Assembly: GCA_016714815.1 (NCBI GenBank)
Contig: JADKBZ010000016.1
Location: 116,609 to 180,608 of the forward strand
Length of the DNA stretch: 64,000 nt
Source of the DNA: Holophagales bacterium
GTDB lineage: Bacteria; Acidobacteriota; Thermoanaerobaculia; UBA5066
Reading direction: 5' to 3'
Positions 27,699-36,442 of this stretch are shown here, piece by piece. The translations under genes and the position numbers were made by a program. The notes beneath the pieces were generated by a model that saw nothing but the letters and a program-made list of their open reading frames with translations, was not told the DNA's origin and searched no databases. Within the stretch, counting starts at the first letter, position 1; every line of letters starts with the position of its first letter.

Positions 27699-29549
27699 AT
27701 GAGGACTCGATCGCTGATCGGAATTCTCGCCGTGCTCTGCGTGGGCTGGCTCTTCGTGCTCGGGCCGGCCCTGCTCGCGTACGCGCGCATCCTCCGGAAC
27801 GCCGACGGCTATCGGCCGGCGGAGCTCGTCGTCACGGGGCAGAACTGCATCGGGGGGACGAGGGATTCGAAGGGGAGGAGCTCGCCCCGGTTCTGCTTCC
27901 TCGAGGGCAAGGTCGTGGAGGGAGAGGGGCCGGGCATCGAAGAGGAGATGTCTGTCGGCTCGGAGCTTCCCGCAGACAGGCCGGTCGGGACACGCGTCGC
28001 CGTCCACTACAACCCGGCCCTGCCGCCCTTCGGGATGAACTACTTCAACCTGAGAGTCCTGCCCCGGGAAGACGTCGGCCCCGCGACGATGGCCCGCCGA
28101 CGGCTGCTGAGGGCGACCCGCATCATCCAGCTCTCGCTCGGGCTCGCCCTCCTGGTTCACCTGCTCCTGCGCTGGGGGCGCCGCCGATTCACCAGGGAAT
28201 CGCCCGATTTCTCGGTGGACCTGGGCGGCGGCCATCCCGTGGGGGGCACGCTCCTCCTCAGCCAGGGGCTCGTGTTCCTGCTGGGGCAGGGCCGGAGCCC
28301 CGCTGTCGCCGGGATCATCCTGGGCCTCCTCCTGGTTCTGGCGGGAGTGCCGCTTCTCCTCCGCCGATACGCCGTCTTCTCGCGAGACCTCGGGGCCGTG
28401 ACCCGCGGACGGCAGTTTCTCGGGGTGAGCCTCGGTTCGACACCTTCCCCGTGGCCCGAGCCCCGGAACGTCGTTCTCGGAGTCGACGCGGGGCGCCTCA
28501 CGATCTCGATCTTCGGCTCGGATTCGACCGAGGTGATTCCGGGCCGCGAGACCTACGCCCGGAGCCGGGACCTCGCCGCGCGCCTGGCCGGGTACTTCAG
28601 GGTCGATCTGGAGGACCGGGCCGAGGCCCACCAGGAGCTCCTCAGGCAGGCGGACTGGCTCTCCGCGCCGCAGATCGTCCGCGCGCTGGGCCGGTGGGGC
28701 GTCGTCCTCGGCGGCGTCGTGCTGATTCTCGGAGGCGCGGCGCTCGCCGTCGATCGCGTCCCGAGCCTTCGCATGCCGGTCGTGAAGGAGATCCTCGACC
28801 CCTCGGGGCGCCTGAGGCACACGGCATCCCTGCGCGGCTGGGCGCTCTCCCGCCTCGAGCGGGATCCGTCGGACGAGGCCCTGCTCGAGCTGATGAAGGT
28901 CCTGAACACGGTCGACGCCGGCTCCTTCCCCGACGTCGCGGAGGACGTCGCTGCGGCGGCCCTGCGAAAGTCGGGACTTCCGCCCCTTCAGGGGGAAGGC
29001 CGCGACGGCCGCATTCTCCGGATCAACGCCTGGGCGTCCGTTCGACTCGGCCGTCCCCTCGACGACGGCGGCGGCCTGCTCGGCTGGTTCCCGGTCGACC
29101 CGCGATTCGCCCTCGAGGTCGAGAAGATCGCGGGCACGGACCTCCGGGAAGCCTGGTCGACCTGGAGCTTCATCGGCGCCGGCCAGCTGACGACCCCCGA
29201 GCAGTTTCTCTTCGCCCTCGGTGCGGCCCTCGGAGACCGGCGTCCCGTCCATTTCGCCATCCGGAAGGGGAGCTTTTTCCAGATCCCCGGGAGCGAACTC
29301 CCGTTCGAGGGGCAGCCGGAGCCGATCGAGGAGCATCCCGAAGCGATCGTTCGGACCGTGGGGGATGCGATCGCCATCCGCCTCTGGACGATGCAGGGCG
29401 TCGGCGACGAAAAGTTCCCCGAGGACTTCCTCGCCTGGTGGAGGGAGTGGGCGCGCGCCCGCCGGATACCGGTCGCAGGTCCGGCGATGGCTCCTCCGGG
29501 CGACGGGGCCGCGCCTTCGTCCGGTGGCGCCTCGGGGGCGATTCGTTGA
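27699..29549 (+). CDS. Membrane protein of unknown function (DUF3592-like N-terminus)
   Basis: This 616-residue protein starts at an ATG preceded by GGAGGAA. The first helix (LIGILAVLCVGWLFVLGPALLA) is followed by an extracytoplasmic segment with a VAVHYNPALPPF motif like that of DUF3592 proteins. Further membrane segments lie near residues 145-160, 185-235 and 330-350, and a soluble C-terminal domain of about 260 residues follows. The soluble part has WFPVDPRFALEVEKIAG and a Pro/Ala/Gly-rich tail. No catalytic motif was recognised. It lies 36 nt after the DAHP-synthase gene and is probably co-transcribed. Confidence 0.65.
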   Translation: MRTRSLIGILAVLCVGWLFVLGPALLAYARILRNADGYRPAELVVTGQNCIGGTRDSKGRSSPRFCFLEGKVVEGEGPGIEEEMSVGSELPADRPVGTRVAVHYNPALPPFGMNYFNLRVLPREDVGPATMARRRLLRATRIIQLSLGLALLVHLLLRWGRRRFTRESPDFSVDLGGGHPVGGTLLLSQGLVFLLGQGRSPAVAGIILGLLLVLAGVPLLLRRYAVFSRDLGAVTRGRQFLGVSLGSTPSPWPEPRNVVLGVDAGRLTISIFGSDSTEVIPGRETYARSRDLAARLAGYFRVDLEDRAEAHQELLRQADWLSAPQIVRALGRWGVVLGGVVLILGGAALAVDRVPSLRMPVVKEILDPSGRLRHTASLRGWALSRLERDPSDEALLELMKVLNTVDAGSFPDVAEDVAAAALRKSGLPPLQGEGRDGRILRINAWASVRLGRPLDDGGGLLGWFPVDPRFALEVEKIAGTDLREAWSTWSFIGAGQLTTPEQFLFALGAALGDRRPVHFAIRKGSFFQIPGSELPFEGQPEPIEEHPEAIVRTVGDAIAIRLWTMQGVGDEKFPEDFLAWWREWARARRIPVAGPAMAPPGDGAAPSSGGASGAIR

Positions 29550-29655
29550 CCCGCGAACGGCGCGGTGAGCGCGGTGGCGTGGTCAAGCACGCCAGGGGGA
29601 TGGGATTTTGGGAGTCGGCGGGAAGGGGCGGGGGAAACGCAGGCCGCTCCCCACG

Positions 29656-30600
29656 TCACGGGCGGGACGTCGCCGCCCGCGAGGGAAGGGCGTTGGCAAG
29701 GGCCTCCTTGAGCGTCGCGCGGACGAAGCGGCCCCCGGCGCTCTCCTCCGTCCTCCGGTGCCCGTAGAGGTGGACCTCGATCGGGGCGATCTCGAGCGGA
29801 GGAGGGAAGACGCGGAGATCGAGCGGGCGGAGCTGAACCGGGGCGAGCCGCCGCGGCATCGTGAGGAGGAGGTCTGAGGTTGCGGCCACCAGGCAGGCCG
29901 TCTCGTACCGCTGGCAGCGGACGGCGACGCGCCGCCGGAGCCCCTGGGCGCCGAAGCGGAAATCCTCCAGGGTCGGGCCCGTGCGGCGCGAGGAGACCGC
30001 GACGTGGCCCGCCGCGAGATAGCCGTCGCGGTCCAGCTTGCGCCGGCCCTTCGCCGCGACGACGCAGAAGTCGTCCTCGAAGACCCGCTCGTGGACGAGG
30101 TCGTCCTCCGTCGGCCGGGCGACGTCGAAGGCGGCGTCGATCCGGCCCGCGGCGAGGTCCGCGCGCAGCTGCGCCCGGTCGAGGCGGACCGCCGAGAGCT
30201 CGAGGTTCGGGGCGGCTTCGCGGAAGCGCCGGACGATCGGGGGGACGAAGAGCGCCTCGAGCTCCTCCGGGAGGGCGAGGGTGAGGCGGGCGAGGTCCCG
30301 GCCCGGGTCGAAGCCCCGCCGGTCGACGAGGGCCTGCTCGACCGCGGCGAGGGCCTCGCGGACGGCCGGCGCGAGCCGGGACGCCATCGGCGTCGGGACG
30401 ATCCCGCGTCCCTGCCGGACGAAGAGGGGATCGCCGAGGTGGTCGCGAAGGCGGGCCACCGCGTGGCTGACCGCGGACGGGGAAAGGAAGAGCTCCTCCG
30501 CGGCGCGCCCCAGGCTCCGCTCCCGGTAGACGACGTCGAAGACGCGGACGAGGTTCAGGTCGAGGCGCTTCAGGCCAGGTGCGTCATGCACGGTGTTCAT
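29656..30600 (-). CDS. LysR-family transcriptional regulator
   Basis: This 314-residue protein has the canonical N-terminal helix-turn-helix (LDLNLVRVFDVVYRERSLGR, AAEELFLSPSAVSHAVARLR, LGDPLFVRQGRG) and a two-lobed effector domain. It resembles the NodD/LeuO-like subgroup (DLNLVRVFDVV start). It diverges from the lipid operon starting at 30659 and is probably its activator. LysR proteins normally bind T-N11-A sites in such shared promoters; the ligand here is unknown. Confidence 0.93.
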   Translation of the reverse strand: MNTVHDAPGLKRLDLNLVRVFDVVYRERSLGRAAEELFLSPSAVSHAVARLRDHLGDPLFVRQGRGIVPTPMASRLAPAVREALAAVEQALVDRRGFDPGRDLARLTLALPEELEALFVPPIVRRFREAAPNLELSAVRLDRAQLRADLAAGRIDAAFDVARPTEDDLVHERVFEDDFCVVAAKGRRKLDRDGYLAAGHVAVSSRRTGPTLEDFRFGAQGLRRRVAVRCQRYETACLVAATSDLLLTMPRRLAPVQLRPLDLRVFPPPLEIAPIEVHLYGHRRTEESAGGRFVRATLKEALANALPSRAATSRP

Positions 30601-30658
30601 CTCGACTCATGCGAAGGATTCACTGGATTCATGATATCGCTGCGCCTACGCTTCGCCC
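30601..30658. promoter_or_regulatory. LysR/lipid-operon divergent promoter region
   Basis: Only 58 bp separate the two divergent start codons. The segment holds a direct repeat GGATTCA-ct-GGATTCA (30616-30631) overlapping an AT-rich ATTCATGATATC stretch. A TACGCT box (30647-30652) lies six nt before the GTG of the dehydrogenase. The repeats are candidate LysR sites, but only position and sequence support this. Confidence 0.4.
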
Positions 30659-31525
30659 GTGGCGCGACACGAGAGGCCCGGAGACGGGCCGGCGGGCGGG
30701 AAGAGGATCTTCGTCACCGGCGGCGCGTCGGGCCTCGGCCGCGCGCTCGCCGAGCGCTACGCCCGCGAGGGGTGGCGCGTCTGCATCGGCGACCTCGACG
30801 AGGCGCGGGGCGAGGCCGCTCTCGCCGGCCTCGCGGCGGGCGCAGAGCGCCGCTTCCTTCGCTGTGACGTGACGCACGAGGAAGACCTCGCCGCCGCGGC
30901 GCGCTGGCTCGAGGAGACGTGGGGCGGCGTCGACGTCGTCGTCAACAACGCGGGGGTGGCGGTGAGCGGGGGGATCGCCGAGACGCCGCTCGCCGACTGG
31001 CAGTGGATCGTCGACGTGAATCTTCTCGGAGTCGTCCGCGGCTGCAAGGTCTTCACGCCGCTCTTCCGGAGGATCGGGGGCGGCCACCTCGTGAACATCG
31101 CCTCCATGGCGGGGCTCGTCCACCCCCCGATGATGTCCGCCTACGCCGCCACGAAGGCGGCCGTGGTGGCGCTCTCCGAGGCGCTCCGGATCGAGCTCGC
31201 GCCGGACCGGATCGCCGTGACGGTCGTCTGCCCGGGCTTCTTCCGGACGAGCCTTGCCGACTCGGCGCGGGCCGCGAGCCCCGAGATCGACGGCGTGACG
31301 CGGGCTCTCGTCGTCCGGGCGCGCCGGACGGCTCCCGAGATGGCGGAGCTGATCTACCGGGGGGTGGAGCGGGGCGACTTCCTGGTCCTGACGCACCGCG
31401 ACGGGAAGCTCTCCTTCCTGCTGAAGAGGCTCCTGCCGTTCCCGCTCTACTCCCGGATCCTCGCGCGGGGCGCCCGGAAGATGCTCTCGCGGCGTCCGGA
31501 GCCGCGCCCGGCGAGCCCATCGTGA
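30659..31525 (+). CDS. Short-chain dehydrogenase/reductase
   Basis: This 288-residue NAD(P)-dependent oxidoreductase has a classical SDR layout: cofactor loop TGGASGLGRALA, NNAG motif (VVVNNAGVAVSGG), catalytic Ser in NIASMAG, YAATK (Tyr/Lys pair) and CPGFFRTSL. The C-terminal KLSFLLKRLLPFPLYSRIL segment, hydrophobic and basic, may contact membrane or lipid. The gene ends in a GTGA overlap with a wax-ester synthase, so it likely acts on fatty aldehydes, hydroxyacyl or ketoacyl substrates in the same pathway. The exact substrate is unknown. Confidence 0.92.
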   Translation: MARHERPGDGPAGGKRIFVTGGASGLGRALAERYAREGWRVCIGDLDEARGEAALAGLAAGAERRFLRCDVTHEEDLAAAARWLEETWGGVDVVVNNAGVAVSGGIAETPLADWQWIVDVNLLGVVRGCKVFTPLFRRIGGGHLVNIASMAGLVHPPMMSAYAATKAAVVALSEALRIELAPDRIAVTVVCPGFFRTSLADSARAASPEIDGVTRALVVRARRTAPEMAELIYRGVERGDFLVLTHRDGKLSFLLKRLLPFPLYSRILARGARKMLSRRPEPRPASPS

Positions 31526-33000
31526 CCACGAGCCCGGAGAGCTGGTCCGAGCGGCTGAGCGCTCTCGACGCGGGGTTCCTCGACCTCGAGGCGCCGAACG
31601 CCCCGATGCACGTCGGCTCGGTCTCGATCTTTTCCGGGAAGGTGCCCTCGCAGCGCGAGATGGCGGACCTCATCGCCTCGCGCCTCGACCGCGTCCCGCG
31701 CTACGCCCAGAAGCTCGCGTCCGTACCCTTCGGCCTGGGGCGTCCCGTCTGGGTGGACGACCCGGACTTCGACCTCGACCGGCACGTCCTCGCCACGTCG
31801 CTTCCTCGCCCCGGCCTTCCGGAGCTCCGGCGGTTCGTGGCCGACCTCTTCGCCCGCCCTCTCGACCGCGACCGGCCCCTCTGGGAATACTGGCTCCTCG
31901 GCGGCCTCGGGCGGGGCCGTTTCGCCGTCGTCACGAAGACCCACCACTGCATGATCGACGGCGTCTCCGGCGTGGACCTCGCCTCGACCCTGATGGAGAT
32001 CGACAGGCGGGCGCGGCGCACGGGTCCTCCGGTCTCTCTCGCGCCGCGCCCGGCACCCGGCGCGATCGAGCGCGTGAAGGACGCGCTCGGCGACCAGCTC
32101 TCGCGCCCGTTCGGCCTCGCGTTCGAGGCGATCAGGCCCGATACCCTGGGGCGGAGGGCGCTCGGAGAGATCGCGGGCGGGTTCGGCCCGCTGCTGGGCA
32201 TCGGGAAGCTGGGGCCCGCTCCCGCCTCCTCCCTCAACCGCACCGTCGGCCTCTCCCGCCGCTGGGAGATGGTCTCGCTCGACCTCGCGGAGGTGAAAGA
32301 GGTCCGCGGGGCGCTCGGCGGAACGGTCAACGACGTCGTCCTGGCGGTCGTCGCCGGCGGCCTCCGGAAACTCCTCCTCTCTCGCAGGGAGACGATCGGC
32401 GCTCCCCTCCGCGTCCTCGTCCCGGTCAGCGTCCGGGCTCCGGAGGAGCGGAGTGCCCTCGGCAACAGGGTGGCGGCCCTCTTCTGTCCCCTGCCGGTCG
32501 ACGAGCCCGATCCCCTTTCGCGGCTGCGCCTCGTCTCGGCCGCGACGAAGGGGCTGAAGGAGAGCCGGCAGGCGGTTGGCGCGATGGCGCTGACGCGCCT
32601 CGGCGACTTCGCCCCGCCGACGCTGGCCGCTCTCGCGACCCGCCTCCAGGCGATGGCTCCGTGGTTCAACGTCGTCGTCACGAACGTCCCCGGGCCCCAG
32701 CTGCCGCTCTACCTCCTCGGCCGCCGCCTCCTCGCCTGCCACCCGGCCGTGCCGCTCACCGTCGCGACGACGATCTCGGTCGCGCTCCTCAGCTACGACG
32801 GGTCGATAGACCTCGGACTCCTCGGGGACGGAGAGCAGGCGGCCGACCTGGCGGTCCTGGCGCGCGCCGTCAGGACGTCGCTCGCCGAGCTCGTCGGCCT
32901 GGCCAGAGCGACCGGAGGAGCCGGAGAGTCCAGAAAGTCCAGAGACGCCAGAGAAGGCGGAGAAGCCAGGGAAGCCGGAGACAGGTCGAACTCGAGATGA
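31522..33000 (+). CDS. Wax ester synthase / acyl-CoA:diacylglycerol acyltransferase (WS/DGAT)
   Basis: This 492-residue enzyme esterifies acyl-CoA to a fatty alcohol or diacylglycerol to make storage lipid. The condensing motif is HHCMIDG (H141, H142, D146). Other family blocks are LSALDAGFLDLE at the N-terminus, PLWEYWLLGGL, GTVNDVVLAVVAGGLRKLL, NRVAALFCPLPV and VVTNVPGP. The last 30 or so residues are a charged repeat-like tail (ARATGGAGESRKSRDAREGG) outside the family. The GTG start overlaps the SDR stop as GTGA, and its own stop overlaps the next start as ATGA, so three genes are translationally coupled. Confidence 0.94.
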   Translation: MTTSPESWSERLSALDAGFLDLEAPNAPMHVGSVSIFSGKVPSQREMADLIASRLDRVPRYAQKLASVPFGLGRPVWVDDPDFDLDRHVLATSLPRPGLPELRRFVADLFARPLDRDRPLWEYWLLGGLGRGRFAVVTKTHHCMIDGVSGVDLASTLMEIDRRARRTGPPVSLAPRPAPGAIERVKDALGDQLSRPFGLAFEAIRPDTLGRRALGEIAGGFGPLLGIGKLGPAPASSLNRTVGLSRRWEMVSLDLAEVKEVRGALGGTVNDVVLAVVAGGLRKLLLSRRETIGAPLRVLVPVSVRAPEERSALGNRVAALFCPLPVDEPDPLSRLRLVSAATKGLKESRQAVGAMALTRLGDFAPPTLAALATRLQAMAPWFNVVVTNVPGPQLPLYLLGRRLLACHPAVPLTVATTISVALLSYDGSIDLGLLGDGEQAADLAVLARAVRTSLAELVGLARATGGAGESRKSRDAREGGEAREAGDRSNSR

Positions 33001-33836
33001 CATACGTCCCGCGCGGAAAGCACACGATCTTCTACGACGTCACGGGCCCCGACGACGCCCCTCCTCTTCTCCTGGTGATGGGGATGGGCTTCTCCTCGCG
33101 TGCCTGGGCCTCGCTGCCGCAGCGCCTCTCCGAGCACTTTCGCGTGATCGCCTTCGACAACCGCGGAACCGGGAGGTCGAGCGGGTCGGGGATCGTCTTT
33201 CGCGTGCGGGACATGGCCGAGGACGCGGCCGCGGTCCTCGACGCGGCGAACGCCAAAGAAGCTCTCGTCTTCGGGATCTCGATGGGGGGAATGGTGGCGC
33301 TCGAGCTGGCGCTCTGCCACCCGGAGCGCGTCCGCAAGCTCGCTCTCGGAGCGACCTTCGCCGGCTGGCTGCAGAGCCGCAAGCCCTCGCCCTCGACGGT
33401 GGGCGGGGTCCTTCTAGGAGGGGTCCTCTCGCGCGTCGGGGCGCACCGGGTCCTCGGCGAGATCCTCGTCTCCACCGGCTTCGCGGGCCGGGACTACGAC
33501 AAGCTCTCGACCTGGATCGTGAACGGGGAGCGGGTCCGTCCGCACGTCCTGGTCCAGCAGATGACGGCGGTGACGCTCCACGGCACGACCTCGCGCCTCG
33601 GCTCGCTGAGCGTCCCCACGCTCGTCCTGACGGGCGACAGCGACCGGCTCGTCCCCGAGGAGAACTCGAGGCGCCTCGCGGGGCTGATCCCCGGCGCCCG
33701 TCTCGAGGTTCTGCCCGGCGCCGGGCACTGCTTCCCCCTCGAACAGCCGGACGCGACCCTCGCGCAGCTGCTCCGGTTCTTCGGCGAGAGGGTCCCGGCC
33801 GGGAAGGTCGAGGAGACGAAAGCGAGACGGAGGTAG
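32997..33836 (+). CDS. Alpha/beta-fold hydrolase
   Basis: This 279-residue enzyme has the features LLLVMGMGFSS (oxyanion region), AFDNRGTGRS, nucleophile elbow GISMGG, acid TGDSDRLVP and catalytic His in GAGHCFPLE. This is the TesD/3-oxoadipate enol-lactonase-like group of serine hydrolases. Coupling to WS/DGAT by an ATGA overlap suggests an esterase, lipase or acyl-CoA thioesterase role on the same lipids. The start is fixed by the overlap. A basic ETKARRR tail ends the protein. Confidence 0.92.
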   Translation: MTYVPRGKHTIFYDVTGPDDAPPLLLVMGMGFSSRAWASLPQRLSEHFRVIAFDNRGTGRSSGSGIVFRVRDMAEDAAAVLDAANAKEALVFGISMGGMVALELALCHPERVRKLALGATFAGWLQSRKPSPSTVGGVLLGGVLSRVGAHRVLGEILVSTGFAGRDYDKLSTWIVNGERVRPHVLVQQMTAVTLHGTTSRLGSLSVPTLVLTGDSDRLVPEENSRRLAGLIPGARLEVLPGAGHCFPLEQPDATLAQLLRFFGERVPAGKVEETKARRR

Positions 33837-33838
33837 GG

Positions 33839-35044
33839 ATGGACTTTTCGGAATCGGCAAAGGTGCGGACGATCCGCCAGGTGGTGCGGGACTTCATGGA
33901 GGCCGAGGTTTTCCCTCTCGAGCAGGCCTTCCTCCACGACGGGTTCGTCGCGATCCTCCCGGTCCTGAAGGAAAAGCGCGAGCGGGCCCGGCAGACCGGT
34001 CTCTTCGCGGCGCACGTCCCGGAAGCGTGGGGCGGGGCGGGGCTCTCGCTTCCCGAGTTCGCGAACATGAGCGAGGAGCTCGGCAGGAGCCCGCTCGGGC
34101 ACTACGTCTTCAACGTCCAGGCGCCCGACGTCGGGAACATGGAAGTCCTGATGGAGCACGGCACGCCGGAGCAGAAGGAGCGGTTCCTCGTCCCTCTCGT
34201 CCGGGGCGAGATCCGGAGCTGCTTCACGATGACGGAGCCGGAGTTCGCCGGCTCGAACCCGGTCCACATGGGGACGACGGCCCGCAGAGACGGAGGGGAG
34301 TGGGTCCTCCGCGGGCACAAGTGGTTCGCGTCGTCGGCGGACGGCGCGGCGTTCGCGGTCTGCATGGCAATCACCGACCCCGACGCGGCCGAGCCCCACC
34401 GGAGGGCGAGCACGATCCTCGTCCCGACGGACACGCCGGGCTTCGAGCTGATCGGAAACCTCTCCGTGATGGGGCACCGCGGCGGCGACTGGGCGAGCCA
34501 CGGCGAGGTCAGCTACCAGGACGCCCGCGTCCCGCTCGGAAACCTCCTCGGCAAGGAAGGGGAGGGCTTCGTCATCGCGCAGGAGAGGCTCGGGCCGGGA
34601 CGGATCCACCACTGCATGCGCTGGATCGGGGTCTGCGAGCGGGCGCACGAGATCCTCTGCCGGCACGCGGCGACGCGGGAGCTCTCGCCGGGAAGGCCGC
34701 TCGGGTCGAAGCAGATCGTGCAGCAGTGGATCGCCGAGAGCCGCGCCGAGATCCACGCGGCGCGCCTGATGGTTCTGCACGCCGCGTGGAAGATCGAGAA
34801 CGAGGGGGCCCGCGCCGCGCGCGAGGAGATCTCCCTCATCAAGTTCACCGTGGCCCGGACGCTCCAGCGCGTCCTGGACAGGGCGATCCAGGCCCTGGGC
34901 GGCCTCGGGATGACCGACGACACGCCGCTCGCCTTCTGGTACGCGCACGAGCGGGCCGCGCGAATCTACGACGGGGCCGACGAGGTCCACGTCGAGTCGG
35001 TGGCGCGCCGGATCCTCGGCCGCTACGGAATGCGCGCGCGGTGA
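33839..35044 (+). CDS. Acyl-CoA dehydrogenase (ACAD10/11-like)
   Basis: This 401-residue flavoprotein has the three-part ACAD fold: an N-terminal helical domain, a beta domain with CFTMTEPEFAGSNP and the RGHKWFASSADGA flavin-binding stretch, and a C-terminal helical domain ending EVHVESVARRILGRYG. It oxidises acyl-CoA at C2-C3 and passes electrons to an electron-transfer flavoprotein. The next gene is an aminoglycoside-phosphotransferase-fold kinase, overlapping by GTGA. The same two activities are fused in animal ACAD10 and ACAD11, which process 4-hydroxyacyl-CoAs, so hydroxylated acyl chains are the likely substrates. Confidence 0.93.
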   Translation: MDFSESAKVRTIRQVVRDFMEAEVFPLEQAFLHDGFVAILPVLKEKRERARQTGLFAAHVPEAWGGAGLSLPEFANMSEELGRSPLGHYVFNVQAPDVGNMEVLMEHGTPEQKERFLVPLVRGEIRSCFTMTEPEFAGSNPVHMGTTARRDGGEWVLRGHKWFASSADGAAFAVCMAITDPDAAEPHRRASTILVPTDTPGFELIGNLSVMGHRGGDWASHGEVSYQDARVPLGNLLGKEGEGFVIAQERLGPGRIHHCMRWIGVCERAHEILCRHAATRELSPGRPLGSKQIVQQWIAESRAEIHAARLMVLHAAWKIENEGARAAREEISLIKFTVARTLQRVLDRAIQALGGLGMTDDTPLAFWYAHERAARIYDGADEVHVESVARRILGRYGMRAR

Positions 35045-36165
35045 AAGGCGCCGAAGCGGGAGCGGTCCGCGCCGCCGAGGACGGGGGAGCGCGCGGCGCG
35101 GGGGCCGTCCGGCGTGGCGAGGAGCTGGACCTCGCCGCCGTCGACGCCTTCCTCAAGCCGCGCGTCCCGGGCCTGGCGGGGAGCCCGCGCGTCACGCAGT
35201 ACGCGGGCGGGGCGTCGAACTGGACCTACCGGCTGGAGTACCCGTCGCACGACCTCGTCCTCCGGCGGCCCCCCGCCGGCACGAAGGCGAAGTCGGCGCA
35301 CGACATGGGGCGCGAGTTCCGCGTCCAGGCCGCACTCGGCCCCTTCTTTCCGTACGTCCCCGAGATGGTCGCGTTCTGCGACGACCCTTCGGTCCTGGGC
35401 TGCGAGTTCTACGTCATGCGGCGCATCGCGGGGGTCATCCCCCGCGCGAACCTGCCGAAGGGGATCGTCCTGACGCCCGACGAGGCGCGCCGGATGTGCC
35501 TCTCGGTCCTCGACCGGCTCGTCGACCTCCACCGCGTCGACGCGAACGCGGCGGGCCTGGCGGCCCTTGGCAAGGGCGCCGGCTACTGCCGGAGACAGGT
35601 GGACGGCTGGACGGATCGATACGCGAAGGCCCGGACGTGGAACGTCCCGCGATTCGCCCGCGTCACCAATTGGCTGAAGGCGAACACCCCCGACGACGTC
35701 GCCACCTGCGTCATCCACAACGACTTCCGGCTCGACAACGTCGTCCTCGACCCGGACGACGCGACGCGCGTCGTCGGCATCCTCGACTGGGAGATGGCGA
35801 CGCTCGGCGACCCGCTGATGGATCTCGGCAACAGCCTGGCGTACTGGGTAGAGGCGGGGGACGACTTCGTGATCCGCTCGATGCGGCGCCAGCCGACGCA
35901 CCTCCCCGGCATGCTCACGCGGCGGGAGGTCGTGGCCGCCTACTTCGAGCGGTCGGGCCTCCCCGCGCGGGACGTCACCTTCTACGAGGTCTACGGCCTC
36001 TTCCGCCTCGCCGTGATCGCCCAGCAGATCTACTTCCGCTACCACCGGGGCGAGACGAGGAACCCGGCCTTCAGGCGGTTCTGGATCCTGGCGCACTACC
36101 TCCAGTGGCGGTGCGGGCGATTGATCCGCTCATTCACTGATCCATTGATCCGCAACCGAGAGTAG
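35041..36165 (+). CDS. Aminoglycoside-phosphotransferase-fold kinase, ACAD10/11 kinase-like
   Basis: This 374-residue protein has a 40-residue low-complexity lead, a lipid-type APH start (QYAGGASNWTYRLEYP), the nucleotide Lys region (LVLRRPPAGTKAKSAHDMGREF), the catalytic loop CVIHNDFRLDNVVLDP (HxDxxxxN) and the metal-binding LDWEMATLGDPLMDLG. GTGA coupling to the ACAD and homology to the ACAD10/11 kinase domain suggest phosphorylation of 4-hydroxyacyl-CoA before its conversion to a normal beta-oxidation intermediate. It is the last gene of the operon; stop at 36165. Confidence 0.92.
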   Translation: MKGAEAGAVRAAEDGGARGAGAVRRGEELDLAAVDAFLKPRVPGLAGSPRVTQYAGGASNWTYRLEYPSHDLVLRRPPAGTKAKSAHDMGREFRVQAALGPFFPYVPEMVAFCDDPSVLGCEFYVMRRIAGVIPRANLPKGIVLTPDEARRMCLSVLDRLVDLHRVDANAAGLAALGKGAGYCRRQVDGWTDRYAKARTWNVPRFARVTNWLKANTPDDVATCVIHNDFRLDNVVLDPDDATRVVGILDWEMATLGDPLMDLGNSLAYWVEAGDDFVIRSMRRQPTHLPGMLTRREVVAAYFERSGLPARDVTFYEVYGLFRLAVIAQQIYFRYHRGETRNPAFRRFWILAHYLQWRCGRLIRSFTDPLIRNRE

Positions 36166-36280
36166 GGACAGGAGGCCGCGGCGAGGGGGCTCGGCCCCAA
36201 TGCTGGACGAGTTCGACGCGCTGCCACCCTCAGGGATGGGAAGTCGATCTCGGGCGGCAGTGCGGCCGATCGGCGGGTTG

Positions 36281-36388
36281 GGCTTCGACGGGCCCAGGGA
36301 CCTCGGGCGGTTCCTCGAGGGCGTGGCGCTGGCACGGGAGTGCTACGATGGATTTCGCGCGCTAACGCAGCGGCAAGCGGCCGCGTCA
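36281..36388 (+). pseudogene. Remnant of the 3' end of a DAHP-synthase-like gene
   Basis: The frame reads FDGPRDLGRFLEGVALAREC then YDGFRALTQRQAAAS. This lines up with the C-terminus of the intact paralogue at 26.5-27.7 kb (VDGPQALLLKELPWFLEDVA, LARECYEKRRALVGRHAAAS) with one four-residue gap. No start, barrel or metal site is present. The frame runs on into the downstream gene, but that gene has its own ribosome site and signal peptide. It is most likely debris of a duplicated or rearranged locus. Confidence 0.7.
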
Positions 36389-36442
36389 GCGGCTTCGCCC
36401 CGCGGTGGGACAAGGCTGGTCCGAAAGAGAAGGAGGGTGGCG

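Noticed and set aside
36200..36442. Treating the upstream in-frame extension as the N-terminus of the propeller protein
   Set aside because: The propeller has its own AGGAGG, ATG and signal peptide. The extension is recognisable as the C-terminus of a DAHP-synthase-like protein, so the open frame is a chance fusion.
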